A DNA stretch of 64,000 nt from an uncultured Lachnospiraceae bacterium (lineage in GTDB: Bacteria > Bacillota > Clostridia > Lachnospirales > Lachnospiraceae). The stretch is taken from the NCBI GenBank assembly GCA_910586755.1, contig CAJUJM010000043.1:1-64000 (forward strand), read 5' to 3'. The translations under genes were made by a program, and so were the position numbers. Below the pieces are notes generated by a model. The model did not search any database. It had not been told where the DNA came from and saw only the letters and a list, made by a program, of their open reading frames with translations. Shown here in pieces: positions 8,932-16,723 of this stretch (position 1 is its first letter; each line of letters opens with the position of its first letter).

Positions 8932-9765
8932 CTATTTGTCCGCCATAAACAAACAATCCCCGCTTCCCAGAGAAGAAACCGGTTTTTCTGTTCCCCAACA
9001 TAAGTTTTCCCCGGAACAGTGGTTTAGAAACAAGTTCTTTACCCCTATATTTTTCAGGCTCTTTAATGTTTTCTCCTGATACGCCTCATCCCGGCCTTTT
9101 AAATGAATCCCGCCAGCCACAAATTCCAGGTCTTTTCCCGGAAACCTTTCCCTTACGGTCTCCAGCATATTGATAATTCCCGGATGGCTGCATCCGCATA
9201 TTACTCCCACTGCCTCTTTGTCCGGCAAAAGGAGCGCCAGACAGATTTCATCTTCAAAGGAGTCCGGGATCATACCCCCGTCTTTTTCTTTTACAAACCT
9301 TTTAGAAATTTCTTCCCATAAATTTGATCTTTTAAACCGGCCTACTGCGAAACAGCGGCGGCTGACCTGGAAAAGTTCCCGGCATGTATCTATCTGGGGA
9401 AAAGCTTCTTCTGCCCAGACTTTAGAAAATCCGCATCCTAAATATGTATAAGTATATGCGGCCTGCTCCTGAATCCGGTATTTTTCTTCAAAAAAACCTT
9501 CCCCCACAATCAACCGGCCGGAAAGTCCCCTCTTTACGCCTTCCGTCAGACCTCCGGCATGATCATAGTGGCTGTGGCTTAAAACCGTGACAGTAATATC
9601 TTTTGGCCTTACTCCCAGTTTCCCTGCATTGTCCCAGACTGCCCCGCTGTTTCCGGTATCAAACAAAATCTTTTCTCTCCCGTCCTCTATGAGAAAGGAT
9701 AGGCCGTGCTCTGCTTTTAAATCCCGGCGGGAAGTGTGGTTTTCGATTAATGTAGTTAGTTTCAT
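8932..9765 (-). CDS. MBL-fold metallo-hydrolase
   Basis: A 277-residue MBL-fold protein with metal motif SHSHYDH at residues 63-69, LFDTG at 34-38 and a CGCSHPG motif in the C-terminal half. The pattern fits the archaeal/clostridial subgroup often annotated as dihydropterin ribofuranosylaminobenzene phosphate synthase-related; that name should not be taken as function. Its ATG overlaps the stop of the Fic gene (9762-9765), so the two are co-translated. The pair sits between apt and rel, where most relatives have no gene. Confidence 0.8.
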   Translation of the reverse strand: MKLTTLIENHTSRRDLKAEHGLSFLIEDGREKILFDTGNSGAVWDNAGKLGVRPKDITVTVLSHSHYDHAGGLTEGVKRGLSGRLIVGEGFFEEKYRIQEQAAYTYTYLGCGFSKVWAEEAFPQIDTCRELFQVSRRCFAVGRFKRSNLWEEISKRFVKEKDGGMIPDSFEDEICLALLLPDKEAVGVICGCSHPGIINMLETVRERFPGKDLEFVAGGIHLKGRDEAYQEKTLKSLKNIGVKNLFLNHCSGENLCWGTEKPVSSLGSGDCLFMADK

Positions 9766-10754
9766 CTTTTTACATACCTCTGGTTTTTACTTTTGGGTTT
9801 GTCCGGAATCGTCATCTGTATCAGTCCCTTTTCCAGCGCCGGATTCAGGTAGTTTTTTCTTAAAGTATCTTTGGACTTTAAATTTAAATGCTGCAATATC
9901 TCACTTGCAGTATAAGCCGTGTCATATTCCATAACCTCTAAAAGCTTCTTCATATATTTTGATATGCTTTCATCCGGACCTTTGGACTGATTTCTGATCT
10001 CATCCAGCACAAGATTTATCTGCTCCAGTATAAATTCAACGAAGCATGTACTATTGCCGCTTATGTGGCTCTTGGCAATCGCTTCATAATATCCGTCCTG
10101 AAATTTTTCAATCTGGCTTTCCAGGGGAATATACTCAAAAACCTGTTTCCATTTTGATAATATGGCAGTATGCCACAGTCTGGCCATCCGGCCATTGCCG
10201 TCAGTAAATGGATGAATAAAAACAAATTCATAATGAAATACAGCAGATAAAATCAGCGGATGGACTTTCTCTTGGTTTTCCCTCATCCAGTCAAACAATT
10301 CCTCCATCAGGCCAGGAACAGCTCTGGCAGGCGGTGCTATAAAAATACATTTATCTCCATTAAACACTCCTTCTTCCCCTCTGCGGAATGTTCCTGCTTC
10401 CTCCACAATATATTTCGTCATAATACCATGAATCCGCTTCAGATCTGAGATACTGTACGGAGCAACCACTGATATCTCCTCATAAGCGGCATACGCATTT
10501 TTCACTTCCTGAATTTCTTTTGCTGTTCCCAAAACAGTCTTTCCATTAATTACATCCTTCACCTCATTTAGCGATAATGAGTTTGCTTCGATACGCAGCG
10601 ACGAGTAAATGGATCTTATTTTATTGTTTCTTCTCAGATGTGGTTTTGATTCTAAAGTATTCCTCTCCGTAATCTGTCCTATTTTTTCTGAAATCAATGA
10701 TACCAGAGATAGAATTCTATCTGTAATTTCGTATGGCGGAATGTAGCCTTTCAC
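9762..10754 (-). CDS. Fic-domain protein (probable AMP transferase)
   Basis: A 330-residue Fic protein with the complete active-site loop HPFTDGNGRMAR at residues 181-192. Upstream, S52-x3-E56-A-N lies in an N-terminal helix and matches the autoinhibitory (S/T)xxxE(G/N) motif of class II Fic proteins only loosely, since the residue after Glu is Ala. The C-terminal 80 residues look like a winged helix, a common arrangement in Fic proteins that bind DNA or self-regulate. The start is GTG at 10754, supported by GGAGG 8-9 bases upstream. It is co-transcribed with the following MBL gene. The target is unknown. Confidence 0.88.
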   Translation of the reverse strand: MKGYIPPYEITDRILSLVSLISEKIGQITERNTLESKPHLRRNNKIRSIYSSLRIEANSLSLNEVKDVINGKTVLGTAKEIQEVKNAYAAYEEISVVAPYSISDLKRIHGIMTKYIVEEAGTFRRGEEGVFNGDKCIFIAPPARAVPGLMEELFDWMRENQEKVHPLILSAVFHYEFVFIHPFTDGNGRMARLWHTAILSKWKQVFEYIPLESQIEKFQDGYYEAIAKSHISGNSTCFVEFILEQINLVLDEIRNQSKGPDESISKYMKKLLEVMEYDTAYTASEILQHLNLKSKDTLRKNYLNPALEKGLIQMTIPDKPKSKNQRYVKR

Positions 10755-10770
10755 GGTTTCTCACCTCCAT

Positions 10771-10800
10771 CTTACCTGTTTTCTTACCTATTATCTTACC
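10771..10800 (-). repeat. Three direct repeats with a 12-base period upstream of fic
   Basis: CTTACC occurs at 10771-10776, 10783-10788 and 10795-10800 (GGTAAG on the transcribed strand), exactly 12 bases apart. The repeats end next to the fic ribosome-binding site. Regular spacing close to one helical turn suggests a tandem protein-binding site, possibly for autoregulation by the Fic protein's C-terminal winged helix (inference). Confidence 0.5.
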
Positions 10801-10855
10801 CTATATTTGTAAAAATTCATCTGATTTTTTTCAATCTGTCCCCTCCCAATAAGAA

Positions 10856-10893
10856 AAGGCAGGAACCAAACATTTCTGCAAACTTCCCGCCTT
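10856..10893 (-). terminator. Rho-independent terminator after apt
   Basis: Arms AAGGCAGGAA (10856-10865) and TTCCCGCCTT (10884-10893) form a 10-bp stem with one G-U pair in the minus-strand RNA, followed by a T-rich TTTTCTTATT tail. It closes the LacI/apt operon. Confidence 0.75.
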
Positions 10894-10963
10894 CGGCCAT
10901 TATTACGTTATTTCTTTTTGTAATGTGTCTATCATTCCGCCTGTTTTGCAGCGCCCTAAATCA

Positions 10964-11488
10964 TTAATGCCCCTCATACGTAATTGCAGAATACACTTCA
11001 TATCCGGCCAGCTTTTCTCTTCCCTTTAATCCGGCAAGCTCCATAACGAAGCAAATTTTTACCACTTCCCCGCCCAGGCTTTCAATCAGTCTTATAATCG
11101 CCTCAGTAGTTCCTCCGGTGGCGATGAGATCGTCAATAATTACCACCTTCTGGCCCGGCTTTATGGAATCTTTATGCATCTCAATGACAGCGTTGCCATA
11201 TTCCAGATCATATTCCATGGAAACTGTCTCACAGGGAAGCTTACCTTTCTTACGAACCGGTACAAAGCCTTTGTGAAGCAGGTAGGCAACCGGCACTCCA
11301 AAGATAAAGCCTCTGGACTCCGGACCCACTACCACGTCAAAATCCAAATCCCCAAGGCTGTCTCTTAACTGGTTAATCGCCAGCTCCAGACCGTCCGCGT
11401 CCTGAAGAATGGTGGTAACATCCCGAAAAATAATCCCCGGCTCCGGAAAATCCGGAATACTTCTCACATAGTCCTCTAATCGTTTCAT
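10964..11488 (-). CDS. apt: Adenine phosphoribosyltransferase
   Basis: A 174-residue enzyme with the PRPP-binding motif VVIIDDLIATGGTT at residues 115-128 and the PESRGFIFG substrate loop at 57-65, the normal length for Apt. It converts adenine and PRPP to AMP in purine salvage. Its ATG overlaps the LacI-family gene stop (ATGA at 11488-11485), and its ribosome-binding site AAGGAGG lies inside that gene, so it is translated as the last cistron of the pectin-locus operon. That is an odd partner: apt usually sits in recJ-apt-rel order. A terminator follows at 10856-10893. Confidence 0.95.
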   Translation of the reverse strand: MKRLEDYVRSIPDFPEPGIIFRDVTTILQDADGLELAINQLRDSLGDLDFDVVVGPESRGFIFGVPVAYLLHKGFVPVRKKGKLPCETVSMEYDLEYGNAVIEMHKDSIKPGQKVVIIDDLIATGGTTEAIIRLIESLGGEVVKICFVMELAGLKGREKLAGYEVYSAITYEGH

Positions 11489-12555
11489 GGCATTTCCTCC
11501 TTTTTGCCCTGCCCTTTGGGCATACAGGTATACCCGCAGGGTATTTCCTCCTTAATATTGTTTCTTTCTCTGATATCCTTTACGGTCTCCCGGATAATCA
11601 GCTTATTCTCCAGATAAATCCTCCGGTTATCCTGAATCCCTTCTTCCAGACGTTTAAGCAGCACTCGGGTGCCTTCCTTGGCAATCTCGCTCATACTTCT
11701 CTCTACCGTAGTCAGCTTCATACTGGAATAACCGGACAAATCCCAGTTGTCAAAGCCCACCAGGGACACGTCATCCGGGACGGAAAGTCCCCGCTCCGTC
11801 ACCGCCACCCTGGCTCCAAAAGCCATCTCGTCATTAAAACACAGCAGGGCGGTAGGCTTGTAGTCCAAAAGCTGCTTAGCCGCCTGGTAGCCGCTCTCAT
11901 ACCGGTAGTTTCCGCAGATCACCGGAAGTTTATCCGGATCCAGGCCATGCCTTCTCATAGACTGCCTCCATCCCCTGTGGCGCAGGCGGGTGGAATCCAG
12001 CGACGGCTGCCCTTCAATGACGCCGATGTTTCTGTGGCCGTTTTCCAAAAGGTAATCCATAGCCCGCTCCATAGCCTGTTCCTCATCGGTAGTCACATTG
12101 GGCGCGTCCACATCTACCTTACGGCAGATAACCACCATAGGAATCTTTTTTTGAAGGACTTCTTCCATAAAAGGCATATCTTCAACCATCTGAGACAGTA
12201 CGATAATCCCGTCAAAATAGCTGGGGTTAATGGTTCCCGCCTCGTGCATATCAATACCCTTTACCACCACATTATACTTACTTCCCACAATGCTGTATAC
12301 TCCGGTCAGCACCTCGTGGAGAACAAATGGCGAGGACATCCGGCTGATAGTGGAGAAATAAAGTCCAATAACATAAGATCTGGACAGCTTTAAGTTCACT
12401 GCCGCCGCATTGCGGGTATACCCCATGCGCTCCGCAATCTCCATAATCCGTCTCTGCTTTTCTTTATTTTCCGTTCCGATACCGTTTAATGCCCGGGAAA
12501 CCGTGGAATAAGAAACCCCTGCTTCTTTTGCCACATCCTTTATGGTAACTGCCAT
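11485..12555 (-). CDS. LacI-family transcriptional regulator of the pectin locus
   Basis: A 356-residue regulator with an N-terminal LacI helix-turn-helix (TIKDVAKEAGVSYSTVSRAL from residue 3) and a periplasmic-binding-protein-like sugar domain to about residue 330. It follows the GH28 gene in the same direction after a 71-base gap that holds a 12-bp hairpin. RBS AAGGAG precedes the ATG. The two TGCAAA-N2-TTTGCA palindromes at 18171-18184 and 18421-18434 are of the type LacI members bind, so it is the best local candidate to control both the ABC operon and the divergent GH105 gene. The inducer is probably a pectin-derived sugar (inference). Confidence 0.9.
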   Translation of the reverse strand: MAVTIKDVAKEAGVSYSTVSRALNGIGTENKEKQRRIMEIAERMGYTRNAAAVNLKLSRSYVIGLYFSTISRMSSPFVLHEVLTGVYSIVGSKYNVVVKGIDMHEAGTINPSYFDGIIVLSQMVEDMPFMEEVLQKKIPMVVICRKVDVDAPNVTTDEEQAMERAMDYLLENGHRNIGVIEGQPSLDSTRLRHRGWRQSMRRHGLDPDKLPVICGNYRYESGYQAAKQLLDYKPTALLCFNDEMAFGARVAVTERGLSVPDDVSLVGFDNWDLSGYSSMKLTTVERSMSEIAKEGTRVLLKRLEEGIQDNRRIYLENKLIIRETVKDIRERNNIKEEIPCGYTCMPKGQGKKEEMP

Positions 12556-12577
12556 GTTAACTAACTCCTTGCGGGGC

Positions 12578-12616
12578 CTGGTGTACTGTCTGGATTATAT
12601 TCACACAGTACACCAG
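12578..12616 (-). repeat. Intergenic hairpin between GH28 and LacI genes
   Basis: CTGGTGTACTGT (12578-12589) and ACAGTACACCAG (12605-12616) are perfect 12-bp inverted arms with a 15-base loop. No T-run follows on the transcribed strand; the LacI RBS comes directly after. It is more likely an mRNA stability/processing element or operator than a full terminator. Confidence 0.6.
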
Positions 12617-12626
12617 CCCCATATCC

Positions 12627-14180
12627 TTAAATCATTCTGTCCACATTTTCTGTAGCAACAGGAACTCCGTCCGGCCCGTCTATCCGGACATTCCGGATAA
12701 CCAGCTCCGTAATATTTTTCGCAATAATCCCCTGTCTTGCCATGGGTTCAATGCCCTCCAGCATAGCCGGGATATCTTTCTTTGGATTTTCGGCATAGGT
12801 AACGTGAATATTTTCCATTTCTACCCTGCCAATCTTCTTTTCCGGAAGTCCGTAAAGGTAAGCTGCCGCCACATGGCAGTTAACAGCCTCAATATCCCGG
12901 AAGGTCAGGCTCTTAATCTCCGGAGTTCTCTCATCCACAGGAAGGACTTCTTTGCTGCGGACATACTCGGTAAAACCATCCGGATCACAGTAATAAAAGC
13001 TGTTGATAACAAAAGGCGTCATCACATGATCCATATGAATCCGTTCAAAGCAGATATTGTCAATCACTGCGTCTTTTCCCCTGCCCCGGCGGGTCTTAAT
13101 CCGAAGTCCCCGATCCGTATGAAGGAACAGACAGTCCCTAACCGTCAGGTTTTTCACTCCGCCAGCCATTTCACTTCCAATGGTAATGGATCCATGTCCG
13201 TCCCTCATGCAGCACTGGGAAATGGCAACATTTTCACAGGGCGTTTTGTACTTAGCCCCCATATATATCTTTCCTGATTTAACCGCAATGCAGTCGTCCC
13301 CCAGGGAGAAATAAACGCCCAGAATCTCCACATCTCTGCAGGATTCCGGATCCAGGCCATCGGTGTTAGGAGAATCTTTGGGATTTAAGACCTTTAAATC
13401 AATGAACTTTAAATTCCGGGAAAAATACGGGTGAATATTCCAGCTTGGACTGTTTTGCACCGTAATTCCCTGAACGGTAATGTTTTTGCACTGATTTAAG
13501 AAAATCATCCTTGGCCGGAAAGCCGTCCGCATCACCTTGGCATCGTACCACCAATTGTCCGGCTCTTTGCTTGCATTGCCTTCTATACAACCCTGCCCAT
13601 AAATTACCACATTCTCCGCCTCTATCCCGGTAATAATTCCGGAAAACATAGGCAGGGGATTTCCCTCCCAGGTGCCCAGATTATACTCTCCCTTTTCATC
13701 CCAGCTCTCAATAATGCCAGGGAAAACAGGAAATCTGGTCCTGTCGGTAAATGCCGACAAAACGGCCCCGGCTTCCAGCTCCACCCGGATATGGCTCTTT
13801 AAAAACAGGCTGGTAATCCGGTAAACACCTTTGGGAATCAATACCCGGCTTTCCCTGGGGCAGGCCATGATGGCGGCCTGTAAAAATGTAGTATCATCCT
13901 GGATCCCATCTCCCTTTGCCCCAAACTCTCGGACATTTAAAGTGACAAACTCCCTGTCCGTCCGGAAAGAAACTCTCCCTGTCTGTCCGTCTCTTTCCAC
14001 TGCAATTTCATAATCCGTATCCGGCTTTAAATTATAAAGGCTGATAACCGTCCGCCTGGTTTCAAAAGCTGGTTTTCCATTTACAGATATCCGGTATGGT
14101 GTCTCTGCCTCAAATATTGAACCGTCCTGAACCAAAATTACAGCGCATCGCGCTGTCTGAAAAAACACCGAAAGTTTCAT
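12627..14180 (-). CDS. Glycoside hydrolase family 28 (polygalacturonase-like)
   Basis: A 517-residue protein starting at the ATG at 14180, preceded by GAGG; the frame extends further upstream, but through the hairpin region. The catalytic GH28 motifs are complete: NTDG at 272-275, GDDC at 294-297, GHGS at 328-331 and RIK at 360-362. The first 80 residues form a fibronectin-III-like domain before the right-handed beta-helix. There is no signal peptide, so it probably acts inside the cell on imported galacturonate oligomers. This agrees with its place behind ABC permeases and near GH105. It is separated from the permease gene by a very stable hairpin. Confidence 0.9.
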   Translation of the reverse strand: MKLSVFFQTARCAVILVQDGSIFEAETPYRISVNGKPAFETRRTVISLYNLKPDTDYEIAVERDGQTGRVSFRTDREFVTLNVREFGAKGDGIQDDTTFLQAAIMACPRESRVLIPKGVYRITSLFLKSHIRVELEAGAVLSAFTDRTRFPVFPGIIESWDEKGEYNLGTWEGNPLPMFSGIITGIEAENVVIYGQGCIEGNASKEPDNWWYDAKVMRTAFRPRMIFLNQCKNITVQGITVQNSPSWNIHPYFSRNLKFIDLKVLNPKDSPNTDGLDPESCRDVEILGVYFSLGDDCIAVKSGKIYMGAKYKTPCENVAISQCCMRDGHGSITIGSEMAGGVKNLTVRDCLFLHTDRGLRIKTRRGRGKDAVIDNICFERIHMDHVMTPFVINSFYYCDPDGFTEYVRSKEVLPVDERTPEIKSLTFRDIEAVNCHVAAAYLYGLPEKKIGRVEMENIHVTYAENPKKDIPAMLEGIEPMARQGIIAKNITELVIRNVRIDGPDGVPVATENVDRMI

Positions 14181-14208
14181 ATTAAAAACCTCATCTTTTA
14201 GAATAACA

Positions 14209-14248
14209 CAGGGCGGCTGCAAAAACAACCGTTTTTGCAGCCGCCCTG
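14209..14248 (-). repeat. Perfect 18-bp hairpin between permease and GH28 genes
   Basis: The arms at 14209-14226 and 14231-14248 are perfect 18-bp complements (core GGGCGGCTGC) around a 4-base loop. Neither side has a proper T-run, so termination would be partial at best. It lies 28 bases before the GH28 start and may protect the upstream mRNA 3' end or limit GH28 expression. Confidence 0.7.
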
Positions 14249-14255
14249 CTAAAAA

Positions 14256-14280
14256 TTGTAACAGTTCTGAACTGTTACAA
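14256..14280. repeat. 25-bp near-perfect palindrome
   Basis: TTGTAACAGTTC (14256-14267), one central T, and GAACTGTTACAA (14269-14280) form a perfect 12-bp inverted repeat beside the larger hairpin. With a 1-base centre it cannot form a good RNA hairpin without opening bases, so a dimeric protein-binding site is at least as likely. Confidence 0.6.
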
Positions 14281-14309
14281 CAACTCATCTGTTCCCAATG
14301 TTCTTACAA

Positions 14310-15167
14310 TCAACCCTTTACACCGCCGGCTGCAATGCCGTCGATAAAGGAATCCTGGGCTAAGAAAAATACCACCAGGGATGGGATGATGGAGATTAAT
14401 GACATGGCCAATACCCGGTTCCACTCAAATCCCGTATCTCCATCCATTGACATCTTTACAAAGATAGACGCCGGATATCTTGCCGGACTGTTTACGTATA
14501 ACAACGGCCCCATAAAGTCATTGGATGACCACATAAACTGGAACAGCGCACAGGATACGATGGATGGCTTTAACATGGGCACAATCACATACCACAGCGT
14601 CTTTACACTGTTGCAGCCGTCGATCTTGGCCGCCTCCTCCAGCTCTCTTGGGATGTTCCGCAAAAACTGGATCAGCATAAATACAAAGTATGTGTCTGTG
14701 GCAAACATGGTGGGCACGATCAGCGCCAGGTACAGCGGATGGTTGATCCAACCAAATTTGTTAAACATGATATACTGGGGTACATTTAATACTACCTGAG
14801 GCAAAAACAGTGTGGACATTAACACGGCAAACAGCAGGTTCTTTCCCTTAAACTCAAACCTGGCAAACCCATATGCCGTTACTGTTGCCGATACTATCGT
14901 AAAGATCACCTTGGGCAGTACAATAGAATAGGTATTTATCATGGCCTTTACCAGGTCGATATCTCCTCCGTAACTCTTCATGGCGTTCTTGTACCCGTCA
15001 AAGGTGGGGTTCTTGGGGATAAATCCCACGCTGGAAAAGATCTCATTGTTGGTCTTAAAGGTGGCTCCCACCATCCAGATTAGCGGGTATACCATAATAA
15101 ATCCCACTGCTATCAGGACAAAGTACCGGAAAAAGGTGGAAACCTTTCTTCTTGTCTCTCTTGTCAT
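14310..15167 (-). CDS. Carbohydrate ABC transporter permease (MalG type)
   Basis: A 285-residue inner-membrane protein with six predicted membrane segments and the EAA-loop (ELEEAAKIDGCNSVKTLWYV) that docks the transport ATPase. It is the second permease of the pectin-locus importer and partners the adjacent MalF-type protein and the solute-binding protein at 16724-18103. RBS GGGAGG precedes the ATG; the gap to the upstream permease gene is 5 bases. No ATPase gene is present, so a shared MsmX-like ATPase is presumed. Confidence 0.92.
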   Translation of the reverse strand: MTRETRRKVSTFFRYFVLIAVGFIMVYPLIWMVGATFKTNNEIFSSVGFIPKNPTFDGYKNAMKSYGGDIDLVKAMINTYSIVLPKVIFTIVSATVTAYGFARFEFKGKNLLFAVLMSTLFLPQVVLNVPQYIMFNKFGWINHPLYLALIVPTMFATDTYFVFMLIQFLRNIPRELEEAAKIDGCNSVKTLWYVIVPMLKPSIVSCALFQFMWSSNDFMGPLLYVNSPARYPASIFVKMSMDGDTGFEWNRVLAMSLISIIPSLVVFFLAQDSFIDGIAAGGVKG

Positions 15168-15172
15168 TCCAA

Positions 15173-16075
15173 CTACCTCCCATCCTCATCGGAATAATAT
15201 ACCCACTTCTTCTGGCTTACAAAGGCAATTACCGTCAGCACGCATACAATCACAAACAGGCACCATGCCTGGGCGCTGGCAAGGCCCATCTCGTAGGACT
15301 TAAATGCGTTGTTGTAAATCAGCAGGGAAATCAATGTAGTTGCATTTCTCGGGCCTCCCTGGGTAATAATGTAGGGACCGTTAAACTCCTGGAACGCCTG
15401 ACACAGCTGGGTAACCAGGTTGTAGAAGATGACCGGGGTGATAATGGGCACCGTAATGGAGAAAAACTGCCTCCACTTCCCTGCCCCGTCAATGGAAGCT
15501 GCCTCGTAAAGGTCCTGGGAAACCCCTTTTAATGCTGCCAAAAAGATGACCATGGCCGAACCGAACTGCCATACCCTCAGCAGGCAGATGATAAACAGGG
15601 CGTATTTAGGCTCAGACAGCCAGTCTACCGCCTGGACCCCAAATACCGACAGGATCATATTGACAATTCCGTCCCCCTTAAAGATGGCTTTCCACAAAAC
15701 TGCGATTGCAATGGAACCTCCCAGGATGGAAGGGATGTAGTAGGCCACACGGAACAGGTTCACGCCCTTGATCTTAAAGTTCAGGATATAGGCGATAAAC
15801 AGGGCGAATACCAGCTTTAAGGGCACGGTCATAAATGCATACTGGAAGGTTACCTTAAAGGATCTCATAATCCTGGTGCTGCTGAAGATTTCTTCATAGT
15901 TCATCAGACCGTATTTGGTAATCCCGTCAAACAGGTGATAATCGGTAAAGCTGTAGAGCAGGGATGAACCGAAGGGATATACTTTAAACACCAGGAAGCC
16001 CACAAACCAGGGTAGGATAAACATCAGGCCCAGGTTTTCGGACAGCCATTTTTTAAAGCCTTTGTTAGCGGACAT
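15173..16075 (-). CDS. Carbohydrate ABC transporter permease (MalF type)
   Basis: A 300-residue membrane protein with six segments and the EAA loop LYEAASIDGAGKWRQFFSIT. It forms the translocation channel with the next gene's product. RBS AAGGAGG lies 8 bases before the ATG. It belongs to the CUT1 class, whose substrates are oligosaccharides, consistent with rhamnogalacturonan fragments in this locus. Confidence 0.92.
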   Translation of the reverse strand: MSANKGFKKWLSENLGLMFILPWFVGFLVFKVYPFGSSLLYSFTDYHLFDGITKYGLMNYEEIFSSTRIMRSFKVTFQYAFMTVPLKLVFALFIAYILNFKIKGVNLFRVAYYIPSILGGSIAIAVLWKAIFKGDGIVNMILSVFGVQAVDWLSEPKYALFIICLLRVWQFGSAMVIFLAALKGVSQDLYEAASIDGAGKWRQFFSITVPIITPVIFYNLVTQLCQAFQEFNGPYIITQGGPRNATTLISLLIYNNAFKSYEMGLASAQAWCLFVIVCVLTVIAFVSQKKWVYYSDEDGR

Positions 16076-16151
16076 ACCTTAATCCTCCTTTTATATTGTA
16101 CCGGCACGCGCCGCTGTGCGTCGCCTGCCAATTCGTCAGAACGCATTCCAG

Positions 16152-16173
16152 TTGTGAAACTCTCGTTTCACAA
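16152..16173 (-). repeat. Hairpin between the GH105-like and permease genes
   Basis: TTGTGAAAC (16152-16160) and GTTTCACAA (16165-16173) are 9-bp arms with a TCTC loop. The arm at 16165-16173 includes the stop codon of the GH105-like gene. Flanking AACGC and GCGTT extend the stem. No T-run is seen. Confidence 0.5.
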
Positions 16174-16719
16174 GCGTTCTTCCTCTTTATGATGCCGGAC
16201 AGAGTCTGAAAGGGCGCGGCCGGCAGATTCGTATTTTTCCTGTGACAATGCTCCCAGCTTACCGCCCTTTAAGATGGCCTGGCCAAGCAGGGAGGCGGAC
16301 CGGGGGCTTAGACCAGGGGCCTTATCTTTAAAAAAGCCCCTGGAGGAAAGCTGACGGACAGTAGTTTTCATCAAATCTGCAAGATAGCGGTAGTGCTCAT
16401 AAATCTCCATAGAGGTTACCTCCAGGGTATCCGCACAGGCGGCTAAGAAGCAGGCCAGTTCCCAGGTTTCTTCCTCTTTGCCCTCACAGGCTCCCAGAAG
16501 AAGCCGTTCATAATCCCGTTGTCTTACCGATTCAAACTGGTTAATAATATCCTGATAACCTTCCTTTTTCCCGTACTGAGTCTCACAGAACATCCGGAGT
16601 GGGAGGCGCTTAAGCAGCTGAAAGCTGTCTTTCGCCTCATCAAGCCCCCGGCTCTCTTCCAGCAGCTCCTGCCCGTCCTCCGGCATTTTTTCTTTCCCAA
16701 TAATTTCTGATAGTTTCAT
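16168..16719 (-). CDS. Shrunken GH88/GH105-like protein without catalytic residues
   Basis: A 183-residue protein encoded 4 bases after the solute-binding protein stop, with no clear RBS, so it is probably read by coupling. Residues 36-65 (LLKRLPLRMFCETQYGKKEG and on) line up with residues 140-170 of the GH105 enzyme at 18497, and residues 86-125 (WELACFLAACADTLEV) with its LGWYAMALIDTMDV region. The WLDG catalytic Asp of GH105 is replaced by Lys/Arg, the N-terminal 130 residues are missing, and the central loop is shortened. It is therefore probably a pseudoenzyme rather than a hydrolase. A binding or regulatory role, or simple decay of an inactive paralogue, are both open. The frame itself is intact. 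Confidence 0.6.
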   Translation of the reverse strand: MKLSEIIGKEKMPEDGQELLEESRGLDEAKDSFQLLKRLPLRMFCETQYGKKEGYQDIINQFESVRQRDYERLLLGACEGKEEETWELACFLAACADTLEVTSMEIYEHYRYLADLMKTTVRQLSSRGFFKDKAPGLSPRSASLLGQAILKGGKLGALSQEKYESAGRALSDSVRHHKEEERL

Positions 16720-16723
16720 AGAA

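Noticed and set aside
12804..13277. 157-codon plus-strand open frame
   Set aside because: Antisense shadow of GH28, whose catalytic motifs are complete on the minus strand.
14181..14288. Longer N-terminus for the GH28 protein
   Set aside because: It would be translated through the 18-bp hairpin and the palindrome and has no family match; the ATG at 14180 has a GAGG site.
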